Source: Jiulongibacter sp024742395
Lineage (GTDB): Bacteria > Bacteroidota > Bacteroidia > Cytophagales > Spirosomataceae
Length of the DNA: 64,000 bases
Direction: 5' to 3'
NCBI GenBank assembly: GCA_965249455.1
Contig: OZ252236.1
Coordinates: forward strand, 2,046,001 to 2,110,000
Of this stretch, positions 52,166 through 60,723 are shown one piece after another; within the stretch, counting starts at the first letter, position 1, and each line of letters begins with the position of its first letter. The translations under genes and the position numbers were made by a program. The notes under the pieces were generated by a model. It made no database searches, had not been told where the DNA came from, and saw only the letters and a program-made list of their open reading frames with translations.

Positions 52166-53131
52166 TCAGAATCTATAACGAGGGGTTCTAATGATTGATT
52201 TCTTTCCTGATCTAGGAGGATTAAGATAATATGTGAGTAGAATTTCGTGCGAGGTAGCTGCTTTGGCGGTAGTGCCAAATACAACGTAGTCCATAGCGTA
52301 ACCCGCTCTCAGTTTATTATTTAGGAAATTGCCACCTATTAGGAAAGAAGCCGCATCTTGCCACCGGTAGTTTACACCCGCCCAAAGGGAGGAGTTATAG
52401 GTTACTAAAGCACCTAATTCCGGAGACACTGTTTTTAAATCACTTTTTATAACAAACATCGGACTTACGTCCAATGTGTAGGTAACGCCTAGAAGTAAGC
52501 TTCCGTTTAAGTACAGGGTTCTTGGAAGCATGCTGTTTCCTGAAACTGTAGAGAAGCTGTATGAAGGCTGATTCACATGTTTCATTGATAAACCCAACTG
52601 ATAGCCCGGATTATATAAGTAAACACCTACTGAAAAATCAGGATTGGTTTGACTAACCTTGGTACTGGGAATTGACGGGTCATCTTCTTCACGCGGTCTG
52701 TACACACCACCATCCAAAATTCGTGAATAAATACCTGCAGAAATTCCCACCCCTAAAGTATTTACACCAACTCTTCTATGATATGAGTAAGAAGCTGAAA
52801 TTTCTCTGTTGGTGCTACCACCTCCCAATTGATCATTTGAAACATATAATCCCAATCCGCCTTTTAAAGCGTTGAAAGGAACTGAAGCAGAAATCTGTTG
52901 GGTAGTAGGAGCTCCGCCCTGATCAAATGTTCCGGTATAGGCAGACCATTGACTTCTATATATTGCCGAAACAGCCGTTTTTCCACCAAAACCCGTTGCT
53001 GCCGGATTGAGATACATGGTATTAAATACATATTGAGAAAACTGTGGGTCATTCTGAGCTAAAACCTGATGACTCATCAAGCCCAAAAGGCCGACTATCA
53101 TGATTTTATGAATGGAATGAAGTTTTTTCAA
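52166..53131 (-). CDS. porP: PorP/SprF-family type IX secretion outer-membrane protein
   Basis: A 321-residue outer-membrane protein with signal peptide ending VLAQ. The family hallmark is QNDPQFSQYVFNTMYLNPAA at the mature N-terminus, followed by 14 or so strands (GGLGLYVSNDQLGG, MLPRTLYLNGSLLLG, WAGVNYRWQDAASFLIG). It is located before gldK as in the porPKLMN arrangement. Proteins of this family form or attach to the T9SS outer-membrane platform. Confidence 0.96.
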   Translation of the reverse strand: MKKLHSIHKIMIVGLLGLMSHQVLAQNDPQFSQYVFNTMYLNPAATGFGGKTAVSAIYRSQWSAYTGTFDQGGAPTTQQISASVPFNALKGGLGLYVSNDQLGGGSTNREISASYSYHRRVGVNTLGVGISAGIYSRILDGGVYRPREEDDPSIPSTKVSQTNPDFSVGVYLYNPGYQLGLSMKHVNQPSYSFSTVSGNSMLPRTLYLNGSLLLGVTYTLDVSPMFVIKSDLKTVSPELGALVTYNSSLWAGVNYRWQDAASFLIGGNFLNNKLRAGYAMDYVVFGTTAKAATSHEILLTYYLNPPRSGKKSIIRTPRYRF

Positions 53132-53236
53132 GAATGCGTTTTTTACTTAAACGTTTCGAATTAATTTCAATTATCTCAGATCACCAAATTTTAACAATAT
53201 TATATGATCTGCAGATTTTTGATAAACCTACGTAAA

Positions 53237-54034
53237 TTATAAGCCATTGGCCTCTTTGATATACAATTCTAACGCACCCGTCATTGAAGGGGCGTTAGGA
53301 AGTGGGGCTTGAATATCAAGAATAAAGCCCTTGTCTTTAATAGCCTGTGCCGTTGTAGGGCCAAATGCCGCCAATCGGGTATTCTTTTGTTCCCATTCCG
53401 GAAAGTTTTGTACCAAAGCTTCTATGCCTGAGGGGCTAAAGAAACAGATGACATCATAAAAGACATTTGTTAAATCAGATAAATCAGCCGGACCTGTTTC
53501 ATAAATGATGGCCTCTGTTAGAGGGATGTTATTTCTTTCCATCATATCCGGGATACTGTCTATCCTGATGTTAGAACAAGGGAAAAGAAACTTCTCTTTT
53601 TTATGTTTAACAATTAAAGGCTCCAGGTCTGCGGCTGTTCTGGTACCAAAGAAAATTTTTCTTTTTCTAATGGTGATGTACTTCTGAAGGTAATTGGCTG
53701 TTTGTTCAGAGATACAGAAATACTTCATGTCTATAGGTATTTCAATTCGTAAACCTTCGCACAATCTGAAGAAGTGGTCTACCGCATTTCTACTGGTAAA
53801 GATGATAGCAGTGTGCTCAAGAATGTCAATTTTCTGCTGTCTGAATTCTTTTGGGGTTAAACCATCTACAGCAATAAAATTTCTAAAGTCCACTTTGATT
53901 CCATATCGCTCTTGAAGTTTGTCGTATGGAGTCGTTTTTTTGCCGTCTTTTAACGGATTAGAGAGTGTGACTAATATACTTTCTACTTTTCTCTTCCTTG
54001 ATTCTATCACCTCCATTTCTGTCTTTGAACTCAT
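53237..54034 (-). CDS. hemD: Uroporphyrinogen-III synthase
   Basis: A 265-residue cytoplasmic enzyme that closes and inverts ring D of hydroxymethylbilane. Family features are VESILVTLSNPL at the start, IIFTSRNAVDHFF, FLFPCSNIR and the C-terminal ICFFSPSGIEALV and LAAFGPTTAQAIKDKG. Sequence conservation in this family is weak but the pattern is complete. It is read between the DUF4271 gene and porP, 105 bp ahead of porP, an unexpected position for a heme enzyme. Confidence 0.9.
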   Translation of the reverse strand: MSSKTEMEVIESRKRKVESILVTLSNPLKDGKKTTPYDKLQERYGIKVDFRNFIAVDGLTPKEFRQQKIDILEHTAIIFTSRNAVDHFFRLCEGLRIEIPIDMKYFCISEQTANYLQKYITIRKRKIFFGTRTAADLEPLIVKHKKEKFLFPCSNIRIDSIPDMMERNNIPLTEAIIYETGPADLSDLTNVFYDVICFFSPSGIEALVQNFPEWEQKNTRLAAFGPTTAQAIKDKGFILDIQAPLPNAPSMTGALELYIKEANGL

Positions 54035-54080
54035 CCTTTGAGTAGTGTATTTAGATTTTAATTCAATTCGTTTTTTGTCT

Positions 54081-55229
54081 TTAAAACGCCAATTTAAGTC
54101 CGATCATTATTGGCAACATTTCGACGACACAAAGATAAGCAATTAAATAAAGACTTTGTACGCCAGTACTTTTTAAAATACTTAGATAAGATAGTATGCT
54201 ACGTACTAAATAACATATTAGAAGTATCCAGTAGACTATATTTGGGTCAAAACTTTCAAGTGGTTTTAACCTTACGCTCCAGGCGTAAAACCCTAAGACC
54301 ATTATCAGGAAAACCAGTAAGGTAAACTGGATGTTTTTAAAGTAATGGATATTCAAGGTCTTCTTTATGCCAAAAAGCTGAGACATAATGTTTAACAAGA
54401 TGTATTTGCCTAAATAGAATGCAAAACAAATTACACTTACTATCATAAACACGGTGATATAACCGAGAGTCCCAGATTCTGAGGAAAGAGAAAATGGGTT
54501 ATTGAACAGATACAGACCATTTCCGGCAATAAGTACAAAAAGTAGGCCGCTGGTTAGGCTTAAGAGTATTAAAAAGGCTTGATTGACTCTATTGAGAGGT
54601 TTACTAATTAAAAATTTGGTATCTCTTACTTTAGTGACAAAGAGGTCTGAAAAGGAGAAGTATTCTCCAAAAGCCTTGGGGTTTGAGCTGCTCAAAACAG
54701 TAGTGTAAAGAATAATCAAACCTAAAATCAGGATATAGCTGTTCCCAAAATTCCTTGGGATTCTACTTTTCATGGCTATCAAGCCATTTCTATCTATTCC
54801 GGAAGACACCTGTCCTTGATTGATTTTGGATCCAATTAAGACTTTTTTATTGGCCAGATTATAGTCTCCATAGATACTGATGGAAATCTCATCTTTAGAA
54901 GGAGCTATGTTACTTATGGGTATGGTGAGCCATTCGCCGGCTTTTAGTTTTTGATAAACTTCACCATTGATTAACAATAATCCAGGAGTCTTCTGACTTT
55001 GAACAAGTAAAGTGAAAGAGCTGTATTTGCTAAGATCAATAAAGGCTGTATGAGCCTGATTGGATGTGGAACTAAGGTCAAGTTCGGGTTTGAAAAAGGA
55101 GTTTTCACTATCGTAAACGTACCAATCCTGATGGAAATCTTTAACAATATGGTATTGATTTTCAGGGCCGCCGTTAATTCCGAAAGCAGCTGTAGAAAGA
55201 AATAGGAATGCGAGTAAAAGTCTTTTCAC
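54081..55229 (-). CDS. DUF4271 polytopic membrane protein
   Basis: A 382-residue protein with a signal peptide (ends AAFG), a beta-rich periplasmic region (about 20-150) and about seven membrane helices from 160 on. The family core is GKYILLNIMSQLFGIKKTLN and the C-terminal helix pair VYWILLICYLVRSILSYL. DUF4271 genes regularly lie upstream of hemD and the por/gld genes in Bacteroidota. Its role in the envelope is unknown. It starts 15 bp after mgsA and ends 46 bp before hemD. Confidence 0.88.
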   Translation of the reverse strand: MKRLLLAFLFLSTAAFGINGGPENQYHIVKDFHQDWYVYDSENSFFKPELDLSSTSNQAHTAFIDLSKYSSFTLLVQSQKTPGLLLINGEVYQKLKAGEWLTIPISNIAPSKDEISISIYGDYNLANKKVLIGSKINQGQVSSGIDRNGLIAMKSRIPRNFGNSYILILGLIILYTTVLSSSNPKAFGEYFSFSDLFVTKVRDTKFLISKPLNRVNQAFLILLSLTSGLLFVLIAGNGLYLFNNPFSLSSESGTLGYITVFMIVSVICFAFYLGKYILLNIMSQLFGIKKTLNIHYFKNIQFTLLVFLIMVLGFYAWSVRLKPLESFDPNIVYWILLICYLVRSILSYLSILKSTGVQSLYLIAYLCVVEMLPIMIGLKLAF

Positions 55230-55244
55230 CAGGCTACTTTAGAT

Positions 55245-55694
55245 TTACACCTTTCTGTTTAAATAGCTTTTATAATCAGGGATTACAACTTCATATTCCT
55301 CATTCATTAAAGGAGAGGTAAGAATGAAATCTGCCGAGGTTCTGTCACAGGCAATTGGGATATTCCAAACCACACCCAGTCTTAAGAGGGCCTTAATATC
55401 CGGGTCATGAGGCTGGGCAGACATCGGGTCCCAAAAAAAGATCAAAACATCAATTCTACCTTCCGAGATAAGAGAGCCTATTTGCTGATCGCCGCCCAAA
55501 GGGCCGCTTAGTAATTTAGTAATGTGCATGTCCAGTGCGTCTTCTACAAGTTTACCCGTAGTACCAGTAGCAAAAAGCTGATGCTTCTGTAAAGTGGTCT
55601 TGTTAAACTCGGCCCACTCTATCAGTTCTTTCTTTTTGTTATCATGAGCTACCAGTGCTATTCTCTTCCTGGCCAGCAGTGTTCTGTTCTCCAT
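55245..55694 (-). CDS. mgsA: Methylglyoxal synthase
   Basis: A 149-residue enzyme that converts dihydroxyacetone phosphate to methylglyoxal and phosphate, a bypass of lower glycolysis. ATG at 55694 is the family start; the longer frame (to 55751) adds 19 unlikely residues. Motifs are ALVAHDNKK, ATGTTG, LSGPLGGDQQIG (with the catalytic Asp nearby) and FFWDPMSAQPHDPD. Leads the minus-strand group toward porP. Confidence 0.96.
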   Translation of the reverse strand: MENRTLLARKRIALVAHDNKKKELIEWAEFNKTTLQKHQLFATGTTGKLVEDALDMHITKLLSGPLGGDQQIGSLISEGRIDVLIFFWDPMSAQPHDPDIKALLRLGVVWNIPIACDRTSADFILTSPLMNEEYEVVIPDYKSYLNRKV

Positions 55695-55708
55695 GCACAA
55701 TTTTTTCA

Positions 55709-55716
55709 CAAAAGTA
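55709..55716 (-). promoter_or_regulatory. -7 promoter box of mgsA
   Basis: The minus strand reads TActTTTG, matching the consensus, 14 bases ahead of the ATG at 55694. Confidence 0.4.
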
Positions 55717-55796
55717 ATGAATTTGAAATTGAAGCTAAGCGACCAAACCATTTAGTTTTTTAGTGTGTTGTTAAACAAAAAAATCAACGATACTGT

Positions 55797-57308
55797 ATGC
55801 CGGGTAAAACGGAACTGCTTAAAATCAAAACACTGGGAGAATTAAAGAAGAGTGCTTATGTCTCCAAATCAACCAAAGAAGAATTAAGGGACAATCTGAT
55901 TTTAAAACTAAAGAATAAAGAGAAGGTTTTTGAGGGGATCTGGGGATACGAAGATACTGTGATTCCAGATGTGGAAAGAGCTATCCTTTCAATGCATCAT
56001 ATTAACTTATTGGGTTTGAGAGGACAGGCCAAAACCAGAATTGCCAGATTAATGGTGAATCTGCTGGATGAATACATTCCTGTGATAGAAGGCTCAGAGT
56101 TAAATGATGATCCTCTGCAACCTTTATCAAGGTTTGCAAAGGACTTAATAAATGAAAAAGGTGATGATACTCCCATCAGCTGGCTTCACAGAGATGAACG
56201 ATATAATGAAAAATTGGCTACGCCAGATGTATCTGTAGCTGATTTAATAGGTGATGTAGATCCGATCAAAGCTGCAACACTAAAGCTTCCTTATTCTGAC
56301 GAAAGAGTAATTCATTTCGGACTTATACCTCGTTCGCACCGCTGTATTTTTGTAATAAATGAGCTGCCAGATTTACAGGCTAGAATACAAGTGGCATTGT
56401 TCAATATTTTACAAGAAGGTGATGTTCAAATCAGAGGGTTTAAGCTACGTTTACCACTGGATATACAATTTGTTTTTACCGCAAACCCTGAGGATTACAC
56501 CAATCGCGGTAGTATTGTTACTCCTCTTAAAGATCGTATTGACTCACAAATAGTAACACATTATCCTAAATCAATAGAAATAGGCCGAATGATTACGGAA
56601 CAGGAGGCCAAGGTGAAAAAAGGGCAGGAGAAGATTGAAGTAGACGAGATTTTAAAAGACTTGATTGAGGAAATTGCCGTAGAAGCCAGAGAAAGCGAAT
56701 ATGTAGATGGGAAGTCTGGGGTTTCTGCCCGTATGACTATTTCTGCCTATGAGAATCTACTAAGCTCTGCAGAAAGGAGAGCGTTGGTAAATGGAGAAAA
56801 GAAAATTCAAACAAGAGTATCGGATATATATGGTGCCATACCAGCTATTAATGGGAAGATTGAGCTGGTCTACGAAGGAGAGGTTGAAGGGCCTGTCTAT
56901 GTAGCCCAGAGTTTGATAGGAAAAGCCGTAAGAACGGAGTTTTTAAAGTATTTTCCTGATCCTGAAATGGTAAAAAAGAGAAAGCAAGGGACTAATCCTT
57001 ATCTCAAAATTACCTCATGGTTTGCCGGTGGCAATCAAATTGATATTCTTAACGACCTAACAGCTAAAGAATATGCAGCGAGATTGAAAACTATTGAGGG
57101 CTTGAGTGAACTTATTGAAGAACTCCATCCTGACATAGAAGGAACTGAAAAAATCTTTTTAATGGAATTTGCACTTCATGGTCTGGCAGAGTTCTCCTTA
57201 ATAAGTAAGCAAACCTTAGATCATGGTTTGCATTTCAAAGATTTGTTAGATAATCTTTTTGATCCGAATAAATATCTCTCTGACGAAGACGACGATTCTA
57301 TTTATTAG
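55797..57308 (+). CDS. MoxR/magnesium chelatase-like AAA+ ATPase
   Basis: A 503-residue cytoplasmic ATPase. Walker A-like GLRGQAKTR (about residue 75), Walker B/sensor region with FVINELPDLQ and FVFTANPEDYTNRGSI place it near the ChlI/BchI and RavA-type AAA+ group. The C-terminal 200 residues form a helical lid and a small extra domain (TAKEYAARLKTIEGLSELIE). Bacteroidota copies are annotated 'magnesium chelatase' although the organisms make no chlorophyll; a chaperone role with a VWA partner is likely. No VWA gene follows here. Stop overlaps the convergent ankyrin gene by 4 bp. Confidence 0.9.
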   Translation: MPGKTELLKIKTLGELKKSAYVSKSTKEELRDNLILKLKNKEKVFEGIWGYEDTVIPDVERAILSMHHINLLGLRGQAKTRIARLMVNLLDEYIPVIEGSELNDDPLQPLSRFAKDLINEKGDDTPISWLHRDERYNEKLATPDVSVADLIGDVDPIKAATLKLPYSDERVIHFGLIPRSHRCIFVINELPDLQARIQVALFNILQEGDVQIRGFKLRLPLDIQFVFTANPEDYTNRGSIVTPLKDRIDSQIVTHYPKSIEIGRMITEQEAKVKKGQEKIEVDEILKDLIEEIAVEARESEYVDGKSGVSARMTISAYENLLSSAERRALVNGEKKIQTRVSDIYGAIPAINGKIELVYEGEVEGPVYVAQSLIGKAVRTEFLKYFPDPEMVKKRKQGTNPYLKITSWFAGGNQIDILNDLTAKEYAARLKTIEGLSELIEELHPDIEGTEKIFLMEFALHGLAEFSLISKQTLDHGLHFKDLLDNLFDPNKYLSDEDDDSIY

Positions 57309-57766
57309 GACTTTAGCATATCAATGAGAAGTTTGACTCCCTGAAGCTGTGCATGCTCTAAAGCTGAACTGCCATTGGAGTCAATTTTGTTTTTGTCTGC
57401 ACCAGAATCTAACAATAATTTCACCAGCTCTGGCTGATTGAATTGACTGGCATAAATAAGGGCAGTGGCTCCTTTTTTGTTTTGTATGTTAAGATCTGCA
57501 CCTTTCGAAATTAGATCTACGGCTATTTCTTTATATCCTTTGAAACAAACGCCCATTAAAGCCGTGTTTCCTGCGGCATCTTGTGCATTTATTTCTGCTC
57601 CCTTTTCTAACAGCAATTTTACTGCCGCGGGTTGATTGCTGTATGTGGCCATTACCAGCGGTGTAAAACCTCTTTCATCTTGTTTGTTCACAAGATCAGG
57701 ATGTGAATCGAGGATTTCTTTAATTGATTGAGTATCTCCCTGTCTTATTGAATTAAATAAATCCAT
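57305..57766 (-). CDS. Ankyrin-repeat protein (153 aa)
   Basis: Four ankyrin repeats fill the protein: RGFTPLVMATYSNQPAAVKLL, AAGNTALMGVCFKGYKEIAV, KGATALIYASQFNQPELVKL and NGSSALEHAQLQGVKLLID (each quoted in part). No signal peptide, so it should be a cytoplasmic protein-binding module. In some bacteria such a gene neighbours catalase or other oxidative-stress genes; here OxyR lies 187 bp away on the other strand. Confidence 0.93.
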   Translation of the reverse strand: MDLFNSIRQGDTQSIKEILDSHPDLVNKQDERGFTPLVMATYSNQPAAVKLLLEKGAEINAQDAAGNTALMGVCFKGYKEIAVDLISKGADLNIQNKKGATALIYASQFNQPELVKLLLDSGADKNKIDSNGSSALEHAQLQGVKLLIDMLKS

Positions 57767-57952
57767 GTCTTTTGATATTAATATTTAAGTGACCTCAATA
57801 GTTTAAATAGAGGTGCTTTTTTGTGAAATACAAAGTTAGAACCCCTTACGATATAATTCAAATTGATAAAATTTACTTTGCAATAGAATTTGTCTATTTT
57901 TAGGCTTTATAGGTCCTCACAGACTTATGATTCCAATTTAAAATTTAAAAAC

Positions 57953-58879
57953 ATGAACCTTCAGCAATTAGAGTATTTAATAGCAGTAGATCATTACAGG
58001 CATTTTGCTAAAGCGGCTGAGTCTTGTCATGTAACGCAGCCTACTTTAAGTATGATGATTCAGAAACTTGAAGATGAGTTGGGAATAAAAATCTTTGATA
58101 GGAGCAGACAGCCGGTTTGTCCTACTGATGCCGGGGTCGAAATAATTAATCAGGCTAAGGTCATTCTAAAAGAATCTGATAGACTGGTAGAAATGGCTAA
58201 GGCTGCCAGAAACTTCATTGGTGGTGAATTAAGAGTAGGTGTTATACCAACCATCGCTCCTTATCTCCTGCCGCTTTTTATACAAAGTTTTCATGAAAAG
58301 TACCCGGAGGTACAACTGAAAATAAGTGAGTTAATAACTGAGCAAATCATGGAAAAGCTTGATTACGATGAGTTAGATGCCGGTATTTTGGTTCCACCTG
58401 AAAAAGAAAAAGGAATTATAGAAATGCCCTTATATACAGAGGCCTTTGTGGTTTACTCACCTAAGGAGTTTGAAAAGGAGTTTTTGCTGGCAGAAGATAT
58501 CAATGTTAACGAACTGCTTCTTCTGGAAGAGGGGCACTGTTTCAGGTCACAAATACTTAAGTTTTGTGAATTAAGAAAAACTCACAAAAACACTATTGAA
58601 TACACTTCAGGAAGCTTAGAAACCTTAAGAAACCTAGCGGATCGCCATTTGGGAATCACTATTTTGCCAGAGTTGGCTACATTGAATTTCAATTTGGATC
58701 AACTAAAAAAGACCAAACAGTTTGCCAAACCCAGACCGGTAAGAAAAGTTAGTTTGGTCATGAAAAGAGGTTATGTGAAAAGAAGACTAATAGACTTATT
58801 TGTTGAGGAAATAAAAACTAATCTCCCGAAAGATTTAATAGATGAGGATGAAAGGGTGGTGCCTTTTGTTAGAATTTAA
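57953..58879 (+). CDS. oxyR: LysR-family peroxide sensor OxyR
   Basis: A 308-residue transcription factor. ATG at 57953 is chosen (the frame extends to a TTG at 57890) as LysR proteins start just before the helix-turn-helix: MNLQQLEYLIAVDHYRHFAK with AAESCHVTQPTLSMMIQKLE. The redox pair is Cys196 and Cys205 (GHCFRSQILKFCEL), nine apart as in E. coli Cys199 and Cys208, so it should sense H2O2 by disulfide formation. Antioxidant targets are not in the window; the ankyrin gene is its divergent neighbour. Its end overlaps the LytTR gene by 11 bp. Confidence 0.94.
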   Translation: MNLQQLEYLIAVDHYRHFAKAAESCHVTQPTLSMMIQKLEDELGIKIFDRSRQPVCPTDAGVEIINQAKVILKESDRLVEMAKAARNFIGGELRVGVIPTIAPYLLPLFIQSFHEKYPEVQLKISELITEQIMEKLDYDELDAGILVPPEKEKGIIEMPLYTEAFVVYSPKEFEKEFLLAEDINVNELLLLEEGHCFRSQILKFCELRKTHKNTIEYTSGSLETLRNLADRHLGITILPELATLNFNLDQLKKTKQFAKPRPVRKVSLVMKRGYVKRRLIDLFVEEIKTNLPKDLIDEDERVVPFVRI

Positions 58880-59210
58880 GTCTGGGTGTAGTAGGTAAAC
58901 ATTTCGTCTTTCGAATCTGCTTCCTTCTGGATATCGGTAAAATCTCCCCGTTTTTAAGAACTACTTCTCTTTTTCTGTATTGTCTTATCTGTGCTTTATT
59001 TACCAAATGGCTTCTGTGAATTCTAATGAAGTTTCCTGTAGGCCTTAAAAGGTCATCAAACCTTTTAAGGGTGTAAGAGAATAATTGCGACTCGCCGTTC
59101 TTATAATAAATGTGTGTATAGTTAACATCGGCTGTGAAATGGGCTACTTCTTCTAATGGGGCTAGGAGCTTAGCAGGCTCTGGTTTCTTAGAGGAGGTTT
59201 TGGTTTTCAT
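58869..59210 (-). CDS. Stand-alone LytTR DNA-binding regulator (113 aa)
   Basis: Almost the whole protein is one LytTR domain: EEVAHFTADVNYTHIYYKNG, FSYTLKRFDDLLRP, FIRIHRSHLVNKAQI (the classical R-x-H-x-S-x-x-V-N) and LKNGEILPISRRKQ. No receiver domain or membrane helix precedes it, only 20 residues rich in Lys/Ser. It should bind DNA as a dimer at paired direct repeats about two helical turns apart, such as those at 59298-59326 upstream of its own start. Confidence 0.93.
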   Translation of the reverse strand: MKTKTSSKKPEPAKLLAPLEEVAHFTADVNYTHIYYKNGESQLFSYTLKRFDDLLRPTGNFIRIHRSHLVNKAQIRQYRKREVVLKNGEILPISRRKQIRKTKCLPTTPRLKF

Positions 59211-59297
59211 GGCTATAAAAAATTGGTAGATTAATGTGGTTTATTTTGACTCTTAACTGATTAAATCTTGAATTTAGCTCACGGGAAAGATTATGAT

Positions 59298-59326
59298 TAG
59301 GTTAAAGGACTTAAACCTAGGTTAAA
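59298..59326. promoter_or_regulatory. Paired direct repeat, candidate LytTR binding site
   Basis: TAGGTTAAA occurs at 59298-59306 and 59318-59326, start-to-start spacing 20 bp. LytTR proteins typically bind two direct 9-bp repeats 12-13 bp apart. The repeats lie in the 223-bp region between the LytTR gene and the divergent membrane protein at 59434. Confidence 0.5.
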
Positions 59327-59362
59327 TATAATTTCATACCTATGAAAGATCATTTCAGCACT

Positions 59363-59381
59363 TTTGCAAATGCTTTGCAAA
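59363..59381. repeat. Two TTTGCAAA palindromes one helical turn apart
   Basis: TTTGCAAA at 59363-59370 and 59374-59381, start-to-start distance 11 bp, between the LytTR-like repeat and the gene at 59434. This could be a second operator. The octamer is self-complementary. Confidence 0.4.
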
Positions 59382-59433
59382 CGATTTTAATTCCGTAGAT
59401 TTGATCATCTAATCGCTAAATGACCACAATGAA

Positions 59434-60723
59434 ATGTACACCGATAAACTAAGAAAAAGTGTTGTAAAAAAGATTCAGGAAGATTGGAATGCGGAGAAAG
59501 TTGTGCTTTTCGGCCCTACTTTTAAGGGCGTCGAAGCCATAGAAAATAAAGATGCCTTCTTTATAGAAATCAAAGATGAAATTGACAAATGTTTGACTGA
59601 GAAATATGGTTTTCAAAGTGCTACTCAAAAGTCTATTTCTAAAGATTCTGTGAGAAGGTTTTTTGACCCAAACTACGAGCGATCTTTTAGTGATAAAATA
59701 AAAAATGCCTTTGCGGTTTATTTGGGATATGATGATTTTAAGAGTTTTTCTATAGAGACTCATGAAGGAGAAGCCCATGAGGGTTTAAATGGAAAGACAA
59801 TAAAAAGTAGCTGGAAGTTAAAGGCTGCGGTCCTTATTGTTTTGTTACTTCTGCTTTCAGGATTAGGATATTCCTATTTTGTAACTGGAGGCTTAACTGG
59901 TCAGTCCTTAATGAAAATAAAAGGGCAAAGTACGGTATATGTTAATGATCCTATCACAGTTGATTTTGACCTGGGTGACCGAAAAAACAAGAATGCCATG
60001 TTTGAATTAATGGGCTTAGTTGAGCCTATTGTTGATCAAAAAGGGGAACTATCAATTTACGCACTAAGGCCTGGAATGGCTGCATTGAAACTAACAAATA
60101 ACGGGGAAGTAATTGATTCAAAAAATGTTTTGGTTAAAACAAGAGAGTGGTTTCCAAGTATCAATTTAACCTTACCACTTGAAATTGACCAGGTAATCCG
60201 GAACGGAATAATGCAAGTTAGACCTGATGCCACTCTAAGTAAATTTGGGGATTTTTATACGGGTTTTGAGTTTTATAATGAGTTTGAAGTTTCTGCAGAT
60301 GAAATGGTTTTTGAGATTAGGGCGAAAAACACAAAAGAAATAGGAGGGATCTGGGCTTATGATATCAGTATAGATCTAGTAGGGAAAGAGGATAAAGTTG
60401 TATTCAATATTTTGGCTCCCGATGCAGCAATTTACTCTAATCTGCAAATAGCCCAAACTAGTTTTAATACACCGGGTAAGAAACGTGAATTATTACCTTT
60501 TGCGGTGAAAATGGATGATTGGCGGGTAATCAAACTTAAAGTGCAAGATCATCATGCCCAATTCTTTTTAGATAATAAACCTATTTTTGAAACAGATTTT
60601 GAAGGAGAAATGGGTCAGTTATTAGGTATGCAATTGTATATGAAAGGTACCGGAGCCATCGATTGGGTGAAGGTTTCAAAACCTGATGGCTCCGTAGTTT
60701 TTAAAGACGATTTTATTCGTTAG
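59434..60723 (+). CDS. Membrane-anchored sensor-like protein with cytoplasmic helical domain and lectin-like exterior (429 aa)
   Basis: Residues 1-118 are cytoplasmic; SISKDSVRRFFDPNYERSFSD and AFAVYLGYDDFKSF resemble a helical domain ('S..TL.RLFG....TLN.LA.YLGY..W..F') found before a membrane helix in Bacteroidota signalling proteins. The transmembrane helix is at about 129-150. Outside lie an Ig-like stretch (155-235) and a concanavalin/LamG-like domain (about 255-425) with HHAQFFLDNKPIFETDF and QLYMKGTGAIDWVKVS. It is divergent from the LytTR gene across shared repeats, suggesting a signalling pair. Function unknown. Confidence 0.75.
   Translation: MYTDKLRKSVVKKIQEDWNAEKVVLFGPTFKGVEAIENKDAFFIEIKDEIDKCLTEKYGFQSATQKSISKDSVRRFFDPNYERSFSDKIKNAFAVYLGYDDFKSFSIETHEGEAHEGLNGKTIKSSWKLKAAVLIVLLLLLSGLGYSYFVTGGLTGQSLMKIKGQSTVYVNDPITVDFDLGDRKNKNAMFELMGLVEPIVDQKGELSIYALRPGMAALKLTNNGEVIDSKNVLVKTREWFPSINLTLPLEIDQVIRNGIMQVRPDATLSKFGDFYTGFEFYNEFEVSADEMVFEIRAKNTKEIGGIWAYDISIDLVGKEDKVVFNILAPDAAIYSNLQIAQTSFNTPGKKRELLPFAVKMDDWRVIKLKVQDHHAQFFLDNKPIFETDFEGEMGQLLGMQLYMKGTGAIDWVKVSKPDGSVVFKDDFIR

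Noticed and set aside
55797..57308. True magnesium chelatase for chlorophyll or B12
   Set aside because: No chelatase H or D subunit and no cobalamin or chlorophyll genes are nearby; the MoxR/RavA-like group fits better.
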